Source of the DNA: Isotricha intestinalis
Taxonomy: Eukaryota > Ciliophora > Litostomatea > Vestibuliferida > Isotrichidae
Direction: 5' to 3'
Assembly: GCA_023807065.1 (NCBI GenBank)
Contig: JAJJLU010004261.1
Span: 1 to 15,811, forward strand
Length of the DNA stretch: 15,811 nt
Part shown: piece by piece, positions 7,597 to 15,697 of the stretch
How positions within the stretch are numbered: the stretch's first letter is position 1
Layout of the letters: every line of letters starts with the position of its first letter
The notes under the pieces: model-generated
What the model was told of the DNA's origin: nothing
The model's database searches: none
Seen by the model: only the letters and a program-made list of their open reading frames with translations
Program-made: the position numbers and the translations under genes

Positions 7597-8505
7597 TTAA
7601 GAATAAGGAGAATACATTAAACCATTTGTAAATTCTTCTACTTCATTTCGAGGAAATTTTTTAATGATTTTTTCTTTTTTGAAAGGTTTCAAATAGTCTT
7701 TATTATATTCAAACTTTTTAAGATTATATATATTTGGTTTTCTTAAATTACTTTCTTTAAATTTATTTTTAGAATTGCTTATATTATTTAAAGTTAAACT
7801 TGAATTATAATTTTGTGATTTTAGTAAATTTAATTCTTGAGCCTTTATAAAAGGATTTTTTAAATTAATTCTTCTCTTTCCATTTATATTAATATTAAAT
7901 CTATTGCTTTTATCTAAAATTTTATTTATTTTTTCAATTTCATGTTCTCTTGAAAAAACTCTTTTATTTGGTTTTTGCCTAAGTTCCCATGTAATTTCTT
8001 TTTTAATAAAATTTATATTTTTTATTGATTTTTCTAAAGAATTATCATATCTTTGTGAAGTCATTGGAGAAAAAGAGTTAATTGAATTATCATTTTTTAT
8101 CTTCTTATTTGATCTTAAATCTTTCATTGTTTTAAAACCATTTACAAAATCAGTAATATTATCTTTTGTAAATTCGTAATTTGAAAAACTTTTTTCTTTA
8201 GTTCTATATTCTGGTGTTAAGAATGAATATGAAATATTTTGATAAGAATCAAATAATTTATTATTAAAATCAGAAGTACTTCTTTTAATTTCTTTATCAT
8301 TTTTTTTTGAGCCTAAAATTATCGATAAATTTTTATTGATGTTTGTATTTCCCTTTTGTCTTTTTATAATGGGAGATTTTATTAAATAAGTATCTAAAGA
8401 TATTTCCAAATTTGATTTTTTTTTTGGTTTTGGTGAAAGATTTCTAATCTATTTTTAAAATAAAATTTATTTTTTTACTTTATTTCCAATGGTTGTTAAA
8501 CTCAT
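7597..8505 (-). CDS. Basic hypothetical protein, 292 aa, two exons
   Basis: Exon 2 (8448-7597) is open without an in-frame ATG near its beginning. A TTG start at 8409 would be unusual in a eukaryote. Upstream on the same strand an ATG at 8505-8503 opens nine codons (MSLTTIGNK), followed by a 30-nt GT..AG intron (8478-8449) that restores the frame exactly. The joined product has about 292 residues. It is strongly basic, rich in Lys, Asn, Ser and Ile, with an early NLSPKPKKKS stretch that could be a nuclear-targeting or phosphorylation site. It has short predicted helices in the middle (EHEIEKINKILDK), and no membrane segment or enzyme motif. It is transcribed away from the kinase gene across a 965-bp spacer. 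I do not recognise the family. Start and intron are inferred from sequence alone, but the fit of ATG, GTA, TAG and frame is good. Confidence 0.75.
8449..8478 (-). other. 30-nt spliceosomal intron
   Basis: On the minus strand the intron starts GTAAAA after the ninth codon and ends AAATAG. It is 30 nt long, lies between codons (phase 0), is A/T-only apart from its terminal G bases, and carries an in-frame TAA. Although its length is a multiple of three, unspliced transcripts would therefore stop early. Introns this small are typical of several ciliate groups and far shorter than those of fungi or animals. Confidence 0.75.
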
Positions 8506-9470
8506 TTTTTTAATTTTATTTTTATAAGAAATTAAAAATAAAAATGTATTGTTTAATATTTTATGGCTTTTAATTTTTAAAAAATCATATTTTTAAAACC
8601 TTATCGATATCTTTAAAGTAAATTCAAAGAATAATTAACAATAGTTCAACAAGAAATTAAATAAAATAAAACAACTTAAATTTAAAAAATTTGAATATAA
8701 TAATTTATAAATGAAGTATTATTACTAAATAAATAATGAATTAAATAAATGAAATATAATGAAAATAATCGATGATATATTTAATGATTATTTAATTTAT
8801 TGTTATAAAAGTAATTTTTAAAAAGATGTTATAAAATTGATGAAAGTGAATTATCAAAATTGTAAAGTACCTATTCAAAAACTAAATATATTTTTAATAA
8901 GTTTAAATTATTATAAATAATTATAATTATATTTTCCATAATATTAATATACAAATGTAAAATTAGGAAAATTTATTCATTAATTTCATCGAATAAAAAT
9001 TAAATTTTGTAACCATTAGAAATATGAAAGACCAAAATAGAAATAATGTTTATCCAAAAACAAATGATCTTTTCATAGGAAAACATAAATCTAAAACAAA
9101 TATAATACATGTGAAATAAATTAAAAAAATATTATATATATTATTCAAATTCTCAAATTAAGAATTTAATTAATGATAATATGAAATTTTGATTATAAAA
9201 AAAAGGTTTCAATTTATTAAAGAATAAATAAAAAAAGTTATTAGATTTATTATTAAAAAAATTTTGAGATTGTTCAAAGCAATAAATATTACAAGTGAAA
9301 ATCAAATTTTGTAAAAATCATTGAATAATAAATATAAGTAAAAAAAAAAGTATAATAAAATTAAATTTATTAGATAAATATAAAAACTACTAAAAATATA
9401 GAAAAAATAAAAACTAATTAAAATATATTTTTTAATATTATAAATTAGAAATATTTGATTTAATTTAGGA
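8506..9470. other. 965-bp divergent intergenic region
   Basis: This is the largest gap in the window. It lies between the starts of two genes transcribed in opposite directions, so both promoters should be here. All frames on both strands are broken by frequent TAA and TAG. No tRNA-like or GC-rich structured RNA is visible. A short inverted repeat AAATAATC/GATTATTT lies at 8763-8770 and 8786-8793. An acceptor-like TTTAATTTAG ends three bases before the kinase ATG (9471), so a noncoding first exon for the kinase further upstream is possible. No promoter motif could be identified. Confidence 0.6.
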
Positions 9471-12152
9471 ATGACTACAATTCCATTAGATATAAAAAGA
9501 GAAAAAACAAAGTTAAAAACAATAATGCTTCAATCAAATTTATCATTAATAAAAATCAAAGAAGCAGATCAAAGAAATTTAAGTATTTCACATATTGAAA
9601 CTTTCTTATCTCAATATCAAGTAAAATCAATTATTGGATTTACATTATATTTATCAGAAATTTGGAGAGATTTATCTCATCAATCAACAAAAAAAACAAA
9701 TGGAATAAGTAGAACATCTTTTTCAAAATATTTTCCTCTTCCAGGATTAATAAATGTAAGATTATTTAATATTTTTGATGCAAATAAAGATAATTATTTA
9801 TCTCCTAAAGAATTTATTGAAGGAATGACTATATTATTTTCTGAAAGTTTAAAAAATACAATTAAGTTTATATTTTATTTTTATGATTTTAATAATGATG
9901 GTTTTATTGAGAGAGATGATATCAGAGTTGTTTTATCATATATTCCAGTTTTATATGATTTTGAAGCTATGGTAAATTTAGAAGAAGAATTATTTAATGC
10001 TTTAAATGAAATTTTTGGAAAAAAAGAAAAAATGAATTTAAACCAATTTTTCCATTGTATCATTGATGAAGAAAATTATGAACTTATTATTCCTATTATA
10101 TCTTTTTTTTATGAAAAAAAACCTTTTAATAATGAAGAAATTGATTTATTTTATAAAAATTATATTAATAAATCTAAGGGTAATATTTATGAAATTGAAG
10201 GAATTGTTAATATTGAAAAAATTGATGAAAAGAAAGAAAATAAAAATGATTTAATTGAATTTAAAATTGATTCGAAAAATAATCAAAAAATGAAAACAAA
10301 AGAAAAACCTTATTTAGATATTATTAATTCCAATGAAAAAAAAGAAAATAAATTCCATTCAAATAATTATATAATAAAAATAGATAATAATTTTCAAAAA
10401 GATAATCAAATTGATTGTAAACAATTAGAATCAAAAAAAAGTGGTTCAACACGTCAATTATTATCTTTACAATCAAACATTAAAGCAAAAACACAATTTA
10501 CATCAAGAAACGAGAAAAGCCCACTCAAAAATAAATTTATAAGACCAAATTCAACTCCTATATTACAAGATAATAATAATGAAAAATTAAAGTTAATGGC
10601 TACAAGTGCTGGTTTTTTAAAATTTAGAAAATCTATTCCAACTATAATTAATTCATGTAAAATTTTAAAAGAAATTGAAATTCAAAATTTAATAGCATAT
10701 AATGATGAGAATAAAAGTGAATCAAAAGAAAAAGATGAAAATTCAGCTTTTAGTAGTGAAGAAAATTATGATGATGATGAATATGATGGAATTAAATTTG
10801 ATGGTCAAACTTCAAAAAAAGATAGTCAAAAACTATTCTCCAAAGAAAATAAATATGAATCTTATCTTTATAAATTAACTCCTTCTTCACATACATTAAA
10901 AAAATTATATTTTAAATTATATAACAAAGATTTATTCTACTTTAAAACAAAAAAATCAAAATATCATCAAGGAATGCATAATCTAAATGGATTATTTTTA
11001 GAATTTGATGAAGAAAATAATGTAAAAACAATAAACAATAAAATATATTATACTTTTAATTTGATAAATCCCAAAAAAAAAACTCATTTATATTTATCAG
11101 ATGATATTGAAATTTATGAAGATTGGATAAATATATTAAAAAATGTAACGAATTATGCAAAAACAGAAGATTTATATATTGTTAAAGAAGAAATAGGACA
11201 TGGTAAATTTAGTAAAGTTTATTTAGGAAAAGAGAAAAAAACAAATAGAAAAGTGGCAATAAAAAGAATAAATAAAAAAAAATTAACAGAAAATGATTTA
11301 GATTTATTAAAAACAGAAATAGATATTTTAAGAATATGTCAACATCCAAATATAATAAAATTATATAAAATAATAGAAACACCAACAAATTTGGATTTAA
11401 TAATGGAATATTGTCAAGGAGGAAATTTATATTATTATTTGCAAAAAAGAGCATTAGATTTAGAAGAAAAAGAAGTAGCAAAATACATTCATAAAATATC
11501 AACAGCAGTTTATACAATGCATAATTTAGGAATAATACATAGAGATTTAAAATTAAGTAATATAGTAATGACAGATTCAACTTCATTTGCAGATATTAGA
11601 ATATTAGATTTTGGTTTAAGTAAAATTTTAGGACCTGGAGAAAAATGTAATGAAAGTTATGGAACTCCTGGTTATGCAGCTCCTGAAGTTATTAAAGAAA
11701 ATAAATATGATTTTAAAGCTGATATTTGGTCTATTGGTGTTATTACATATTTTTTATTTAGTTCCAAATTACCTTTTAATTATACTAATAAAAATGGGAA
11801 GAAAGATTATATTAAAAATACTTTGGAAGATGAAGTTAAGTTTGATGGGAAAGAATGGAAAAATATTTCTTCTGAAGGAATTAAATTCATTAAAGATACA
11901 ATGAATAAAAATGTTGATGAAAGAATTAATATTAAAAATGTTTTAGAACATGAATGGATTAAAAAATATTATAATGAAAATGTTAAAGAAAGAAGGTCAA
12001 TCAAAAATACTTATGGTTATTCTAAAGCATCTGATTTTAGATTATATGCTTCTATTATGAAAAAAAATATTGAGAAAGTCACTGTTAAAACTGATAGGAA
12101 AAAAAGTAATAGTCTAAATAATTTGATTGTTGTTAGAAAACCTGATGAATAA
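9471..12152 (+). CDS. Ca2+-regulated EF-hand/PH/protein kinase, CDPK7-like
   Basis: Encodes an 893-residue Ser/Thr kinase. Two canonical EF-hand loops lie at residues 103-114 and 139-150, with Asp at 1, Asn at 3 and Asp at 5, ending in Glu and Asp respectively. A disordered Lys/Asn/Ser-rich linker follows. A PH domain spans about 463-562 and includes the conserved Trp of its last helix. The kinase domain covers about 570-831, with glycine loop G576-V583, VAIK Lys598, HRD at 690-692 with Lys694 and Asn697, DFG Asp713 and APE at 737-739, so it should be active. A basic tail of about 60 residues ends the protein. EF hands before a PH domain and a C-terminal kinase match Plasmodium CDPK7, not ordinary CDPKs, whose EF hands follow the kinase. 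The PH domain may bind phosphoinositides. Ca2+ control is inferred from the EF hands. Codon choice changes sharply near 11640. Confidence 0.93.
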   Translation: MTTIPLDIKREKTKLKTIMLQSNLSLIKIKEADQRNLSISHIETFLSQYQVKSIIGFTLYLSEIWRDLSHQSTKKTNGISRTSFSKYFPLPGLINVRLFNIFDANKDNYLSPKEFIEGMTILFSESLKNTIKFIFYFYDFNNDGFIERDDIRVVLSYIPVLYDFEAMVNLEEELFNALNEIFGKKEKMNLNQFFHCIIDEENYELIIPIISFFYEKKPFNNEEIDLFYKNYINKSKGNIYEIEGIVNIEKIDEKKENKNDLIEFKIDSKNNQKMKTKEKPYLDIINSNEKKENKFHSNNYIIKIDNNFQKDNQIDCKQLESKKSGSTRQLLSLQSNIKAKTQFTSRNEKSPLKNKFIRPNSTPILQDNNNEKLKLMATSAGFLKFRKSIPTIINSCKILKEIEIQNLIAYNDENKSESKEKDENSAFSSEENYDDDEYDGIKFDGQTSKKDSQKLFSKENKYESYLYKLTPSSHTLKKLYFKLYNKDLFYFKTKKSKYHQGMHNLNGLFLEFDEENNVKTINNKIYYTFNLINPKKKTHLYLSDDIEIYEDWINILKNVTNYAKTEDLYIVKEEIGHGKFSKVYLGKEKKTNRKVAIKRINKKKLTENDLDLLKTEIDILRICQHPNIIKLYKIIETPTNLDLIMEYCQGGNLYYYLQKRALDLEEKEVAKYIHKISTAVYTMHNLGIIHRDLKLSNIVMTDSTSFADIRILDFGLSKILGPGEKCNESYGTPGYAAPEVIKENKYDFKADIWSIGVITYFLFSSKLPFNYTNKNGKKDYIKNTLEDEVKFDGKEWKNISSEGIKFIKDTMNKNVDERINIKNVLEHEWIKKYYNENVKERRSIKNTYGYSKASDFRLYASIMKKNIEKVTVKTDRKKSNSLNNLIVVRKPDE

Positions 12153-12290
12153 ATTATTTACTTTTTTTATATATTTGTTGTTTAATAATATAAAATTAAA
12201 ATTATGTGTTAATTATTATGATAAAATTAATCGCTTATGTTTAGTACTCTTTAATTTATTTTCAATTTTTAATTATTTATTATTAAATGA

Positions 12291-12305
12291 GATCAGAATC
12301 TGATC
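12291..12305. promoter_or_regulatory. GATCAG/CTGATC palindrome upstream of the cyclin gene
   Basis: GATCAG (12291-12296) and CTGATC (12300-12305) are perfect reverse complements separated by AAT. The site ends 44 bp before the cyclin start codon and is one of the most G/C-containing stretches in any spacer here. Position and symmetry suit a binding site for a dimeric regulator of the cyclin gene, but this is inference. It could equally lie in the 5' untranslated region. Confidence 0.4.
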
Positions 12306-12349
12306 ACAACAATATTTATAGTAAAATAAAAAAATGGAAATAAAAATCA

Positions 12350-13696
12350 ATGTCTACTAATTTTTCTTATATTAATAATGAAAATATTTTTCCAATAAGA
12401 AATAATATTTCCCAAAACATAATATCATCTAGTTTCATATATGTTAAAAAAACAAGTGCAAAAAAAATCTTAGATTCAAAAACTTCAAGAAATCAAAATA
12501 ATATTTATTCAAAGGTTCCACTTAAAAAAATATTATATAATAACAAAATTATAAAAAGAGATAAAAGTATAAAAAATAGACTTTACAATAAAGAATCAGA
12601 AAATTTTCAAAAAGAAATAGTATTTTCATTATCTTCAATAAGTTTTGAACCAATTAAAACATTAAAAAAAAAAGAAGAAAATACAATTCCATTAAATTTA
12701 CAAAATTTACAAATTAATGAAAAATTATTAGAAGAAAATAAGTTTACCAAAGAAGAATATAGACAAATGTTTTCTAAAATAGTTAGAGATGAATATTCAA
12801 ATTCAATAATAAATTCATTATTAAGTGAAGAAGAAGAAAATAAGAATTTTTTATTTAATCATAAAATTACAGAAAGAATGAGAGTAAGGATGATTGATTG
12901 GATGATTGAAGTATTATCAAATTATAATTGTAATGAATTAACATATTTTGAAAGTGTAAATATTATGGATAGATATTTTAAAATTTGTGGAAATAAAAAG
13001 ATAATTTTACAACCTAATGATTTACATTTAATTGGAGTTACTTCTATGTTTATTGCTAGTAAATATCAAGATATTTCTCCTTTAAAATTAAAAATTATTC
13101 AAGAAAAAATTGCCCATAAGAAATTAACATGTGAAGAAATAAAAGAAAAAGAAGAAGAAATTACAAAATTTTTAGATTATTATATTGGAAAGCCTAATAT
13201 ATGGGAATTTATTAATATTTTTATTGAAGAAATATTTTATGTAAAATTTAATGATTATCAAATTAAAAGTTTATTTTTAATTGAAAATTATTGTAAAGAT
13301 ATAAAAGAAAAAAGTGAATTAGATATAAAACTTTCAAAAACACTAAAAAAACTATATACAAAAAATATGTTAAATTTATTAAAATATATTTGTATTTATT
13401 TAGCCAAAATGAATTGTCATGACTATATATTAAGCCAAAAAAAACCAAGTTTACTTGCTGCTTCTACAATTCTTGTTGCAATGAAAATATGTGAACAAAT
13501 TAATAAAGAAAATTATATTAATGAATATTTTAATGAAAAATTATGTCACATTAGTCAACATAATGAAAATGATATTATTATTGTTGCTCAAAATATTTTA
13601 TATAATGCTCAAAATTTTGATATTTTGTTTAGTGATTTAGAAAATTTGAAAAAAACTCATTTTAATGCTATTATTGAATTAAAGGAAACTAAATAA
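12350..13696 (+). CDS. Cyclin (two cyclin folds, mitotic A/B-like)
   Basis: Encodes 448 residues. The first 140 are basic and disordered. The N-terminal cyclin box covers about 150-290. Its signature RVRMIDWMIEV at 178-188 corresponds to the MRAILVDWLVEV core of A/B-type cyclins, and ASKYQD at 236-241 matches the conserved ASKYEE segment whose Lys contacts the CDK. A second helical fold of about 295-420 includes the usual start of the C-terminal box (PNIWEFIN) and the KKPSLLAASTILVAMK helix. Cyclins bind and activate cyclin-dependent kinases to drive cell-cycle steps. No destruction box (RxxL-x-x-x-x-N type) or KEN motif stood out, so control by proteolysis is not visible. The gene follows the kinase gene by 197 bp and Nep1 follows by 146 bp, all on the same strand but with separate spacers. 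The exact cyclin class is uncertain. Confidence 0.9.
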   Translation: MSTNFSYINNENIFPIRNNISQNIISSSFIYVKKTSAKKILDSKTSRNQNNIYSKVPLKKILYNNKIIKRDKSIKNRLYNKESENFQKEIVFSLSSISFEPIKTLKKKEENTIPLNLQNLQINEKLLEENKFTKEEYRQMFSKIVRDEYSNSIINSLLSEEEENKNFLFNHKITERMRVRMIDWMIEVLSNYNCNELTYFESVNIMDRYFKICGNKKIILQPNDLHLIGVTSMFIASKYQDISPLKLKIIQEKIAHKKLTCEEIKEKEEEITKFLDYYIGKPNIWEFINIFIEEIFYVKFNDYQIKSLFLIENYCKDIKEKSELDIKLSKTLKKLYTKNMLNLLKYICIYLAKMNCHDYILSQKKPSLLAASTILVAMKICEQINKENYINEYFNEKLCHISQHNENDIIIVAQNILYNAQNFDILFSDLENLKKTHFNAIIELKETK

Positions 13697-13842
13697 TTTT
13701 GATTTTATAATTTTGTTATTTTTAGAAATAAATTATTATAAATATATTGTATTATATAGATTTATTATTATTTTTATACATGAATATTTAATATTGTATT
13801 ATTTTAATTATTTATATTTTTAATTTTTATTCCAATAATTAA

Positions 13843-14664
13843 ATGGATAAAAAAGAAAACAAAAAATTTTTAAAGAATAAAACTAAAAGAGAAAATGATA
13901 AGAATTTACCTTTAATTTTAGAGGAAGACAACAATAAAAAAGATAATTCAACAGAAGAGAATATAATAAATGAAGATAAAAAGATTGATTTAGATATAAA
14001 AAAATTTTCATTATATTCAAAAATTAAAAAGAAAATAATAATAATCATAGAGCAATCATCACTTGAATTATCCCAAACAAAAAACCCAAAAATAATGAAT
14101 GGAGATGAATTTTTAAAATTAATTAAAAAAATGAAAAAAGATCCAAATGATTATTGTCCAGATATAACTCATCAAATTTTATTAAATTTATTTGATTCTC
14201 CTTTAAATAAAGTTGGTTTATTAAAAGTATATATTCACACAACAAATAATATATTTATTGATATAAATCAAAATACAAGAATTCCAAGAACATTTAAAAG
14301 ATTTTGTGGTTTATTTACACAATTACTTTTAAATAATGAAATAAATTCTGATTCAAATGAAAATTTATTAAAAGTTATTGATTATGATAAATTAAATAAT
14401 ATTATTGGGAAAAATACTCCTAAAATTTTAATAAGTGATAAAGGTAGATTAGTTGATTTAGATTCTTATTGTGAAAATTTAAATAATAATTTAAAAGAAA
14501 ATCAAAGTGTTTGTTTTATTATTAATGGTAGTGGAAAAAGTAATATTGATAAAAATATAAAATATAATGATGATATAATTTCTATTTCAAGTTATGAAAT
14601 TCCAAGTAATATTATTGGTGCAAAAATTTGTACTTCATTTGAAAATATTTGGGAAATACTTTAA
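13843..14664 (+). CDS. EMG1: 18S rRNA pseudouridine N1-methyltransferase Nep1 (Emg1)
   Basis: Encodes 273 residues, close to the yeast length of about 252. A basic, disordered extension of about 60 residues comes first. The core begins with KKIIIIIEQSSLE near residue 63, equivalent to the LDQACLE strand. It continues through DITHQILLNLFDSPLNK (107-123), a YIHT strand and RIPRTFKRF (146-154), the hallmark rRNA-contact motif. It ends with a Gly-Ser-rich loop (FIINGSGKSN) in place of the usual GAMARG region and the final helix FENIWEIL. Nep1 is a SPOUT-class enzyme that uses S-adenosylmethionine to methylate one pseudouridine of small-subunit rRNA and is needed for 40S biogenesis in the nucleolus. 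The changed glycine loop is unusual but lies in a variable part of the cofactor pocket. The gene converges with the next gene, 103 bp away. Confidence 0.95.
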   Translation: MDKKENKKFLKNKTKRENDKNLPLILEEDNNKKDNSTEENIINEDKKIDLDIKKFSLYSKIKKKIIIIIEQSSLELSQTKNPKIMNGDEFLKLIKKMKKDPNDYCPDITHQILLNLFDSPLNKVGLLKVYIHTTNNIFIDINQNTRIPRTFKRFCGLFTQLLLNNEINSDSNENLLKVIDYDKLNNIIGKNTPKILISDKGRLVDLDSYCENLNNNLKENQSVCFIINGSGKSNIDKNIKYNDDIISISSYEIPSNIIGAKICTSFENIWEIL

Positions 14665-14703
14665 ATAAAAAAATGAATTAAATTTTAATATAATTAGTTA
14701 TTC

Positions 14704-14730
14704 AATGAAGTAGAAATAAATAACTTCATT
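14704..14730. terminator. Hairpin between two convergent genes
   Basis: AATGAAGT (14704-14711) and ACTTCATT (14723-14730) form a perfect 8-bp stem with an 11-nt loop. The stem lies 40 bp past the Nep1 stop and 38 bp past the stop of the opposing gene, almost exactly midway. Being symmetric, it would form a hairpin in the 3' ends of both transcripts. A role in transcript termination or 3' end definition is inferred from position only. Confidence 0.4.
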
Positions 14731-14767
14731 AATTATAAAAAAATATTTTTCATTTAAAATATAAAAT

Positions 14768-15697
14768 TTAATCTTCCTTTTCTTTTTGATTTTTAAAAAA
14801 ATTTTCAGAATCAAGAGAAAAAATTCTATCTTGATGAACTAACCGTTTTTCATTTTGTGCAACTAAACCATGTCTAACTAAATAAAAATCACTTTTAATA
14901 TTTTGAACAAAATAATAAAAATAATCTTCAATGTCATCAGGACTTTTATAAACTTTAGGATTATCATTTGAATAATAAAATAATTTTGAAGTTTTTTTTA
15001 TTTTAATTATTTCATTACATTTAGCTAATTCATCTTGTATTTCACCTAATGAATAAACAGTATTAAATATTTCTTCTTTTAAAAAAACTAAATTAGTTTC
15101 TTTCTCAATAGTTTCCTTGATAAAAAATTTAAATTTTTCATCAAAAATTTTTATGTTTCTAAAATCAATAGTGCTTTTAATTTGACCATGTTGTTTTCTC
15201 CAATCTTTAAGACAATATTCTAAAACTATTCTTAAAATTTCTTTGTTGCTATCATATTTAACTTTATAATAAAACATTCCAATAATGAATTTTTTTGTAT
15301 AAGAAAAAAGTAATAAATATTTTAAATCAATATGATAAATAAATAAATAAACAGCTATTAATATAATTAGAAAATATAAAGATAATAATGGATCTGTCCA
15401 ATAAATTAAATTTTTAACTTTTTCACAAAATCCAACCCAATCAGAAAATCTTAATAATAAATCTTCATATTTATTTTTAAAATCATCAAAAACTTTTAAT
15501 GGTTCAGTTATTATATTCGTAATATCAAATTTTTCTTTTTCTATTAAATAACTTTCAGGTCTTTCAATACTATCTTGATTTTTTTTAATAGTAGTTAAAT
15601 ATTTACAATTAAAATCATATGGATTTCTATAACTAAAAATATATTTATCAACAAAAGGAGAAAGATATTTGTGATAAATATAACTATTTTTTATCAT
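14768..15697 (-). CDS. MCTP/PRT_C-like membrane-anchored protein (C2-family C-terminus), possibly 5'-incomplete
   Basis: The open frame gives 309 residues ending at TAA. Residues 85-101 (RFSDWVGFCEKVKNLIYW) run into TDPLLS and then a two-part hydrophobic hairpin at about 104-123 and 126-145. This Trp-x-Asp-Pro entry into a membrane hairpin is the signature of the phosphoribosyltransferase-C/MCTP anchor that follows C2 domains in many eukaryotic membrane-tethering proteins, usually at the endoplasmic reticulum. The remaining 160 residues are soluble, Lys/Glu-rich and predicted helical. No C2 domain is present upstream within the frame, although in this family several normally come before the anchor. 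The frame also stays open for 18 codons before the ATG, and AG acceptor-like sites lie there, so more exons may lie past the right edge. The called ATG is therefore provisional. A shorter, C2-less protein remains possible. Confidence 0.65.
   Translation of the reverse strand: MIKNSYIYHKYLSPFVDKYIFSYRNPYDFNCKYLTTIKKNQDSIERPESYLIEKEKFDITNIITEPLKVFDDFKNKYEDLLLRFSDWVGFCEKVKNLIYWTDPLLSLYFLIILIAVYLFIYHIDLKYLLLFSYTKKFIIGMFYYKVKYDSNKEILRIVLEYCLKDWRKQHGQIKSTIDFRNIKIFDEKFKFFIKETIEKETNLVFLKEEIFNTVYSLGEIQDELAKCNEIIKIKKTSKLFYYSNDNPKVYKSPDDIEDYFYYFVQNIKSDFYLVRHGLVAQNEKRLVHQDRIFSLDSENFFKNQKEKED

Noticed and set aside
8753..9067. A 104-codon frame in the large spacer that is open if TAA/TAG are read as Gln, giving a superficially protein-like product that recalled ciliate ISXO2-like transposases.
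   Set aside because: It holds nine TAA/TAG codons, about the number expected by chance in such A/T-rich DNA, a TGA-free run of this length is also not rare, and the genes here use TAA as stop. No catalytic motif was visible. A translated search with the ciliate code would settle it; a transposase match would reverse this.
9338..9373. A GTAAAA...TTATTAG segment that could be a 36-nt intron in the 5' flank of the kinase gene.
   Set aside because: No coding exon can be recognised on its left, and such strings are frequent in A/T-rich DNA.
13839..14048. Minus-strand open frame of 69 codons opposite the start of Nep1, and similar hydrophobic frames opposite other genes.
   Set aside because: They lie entirely within better supported genes and have the Phe/Ile/Leu-rich look of antisense to Lys/Asn/Glu-rich coding sequence.
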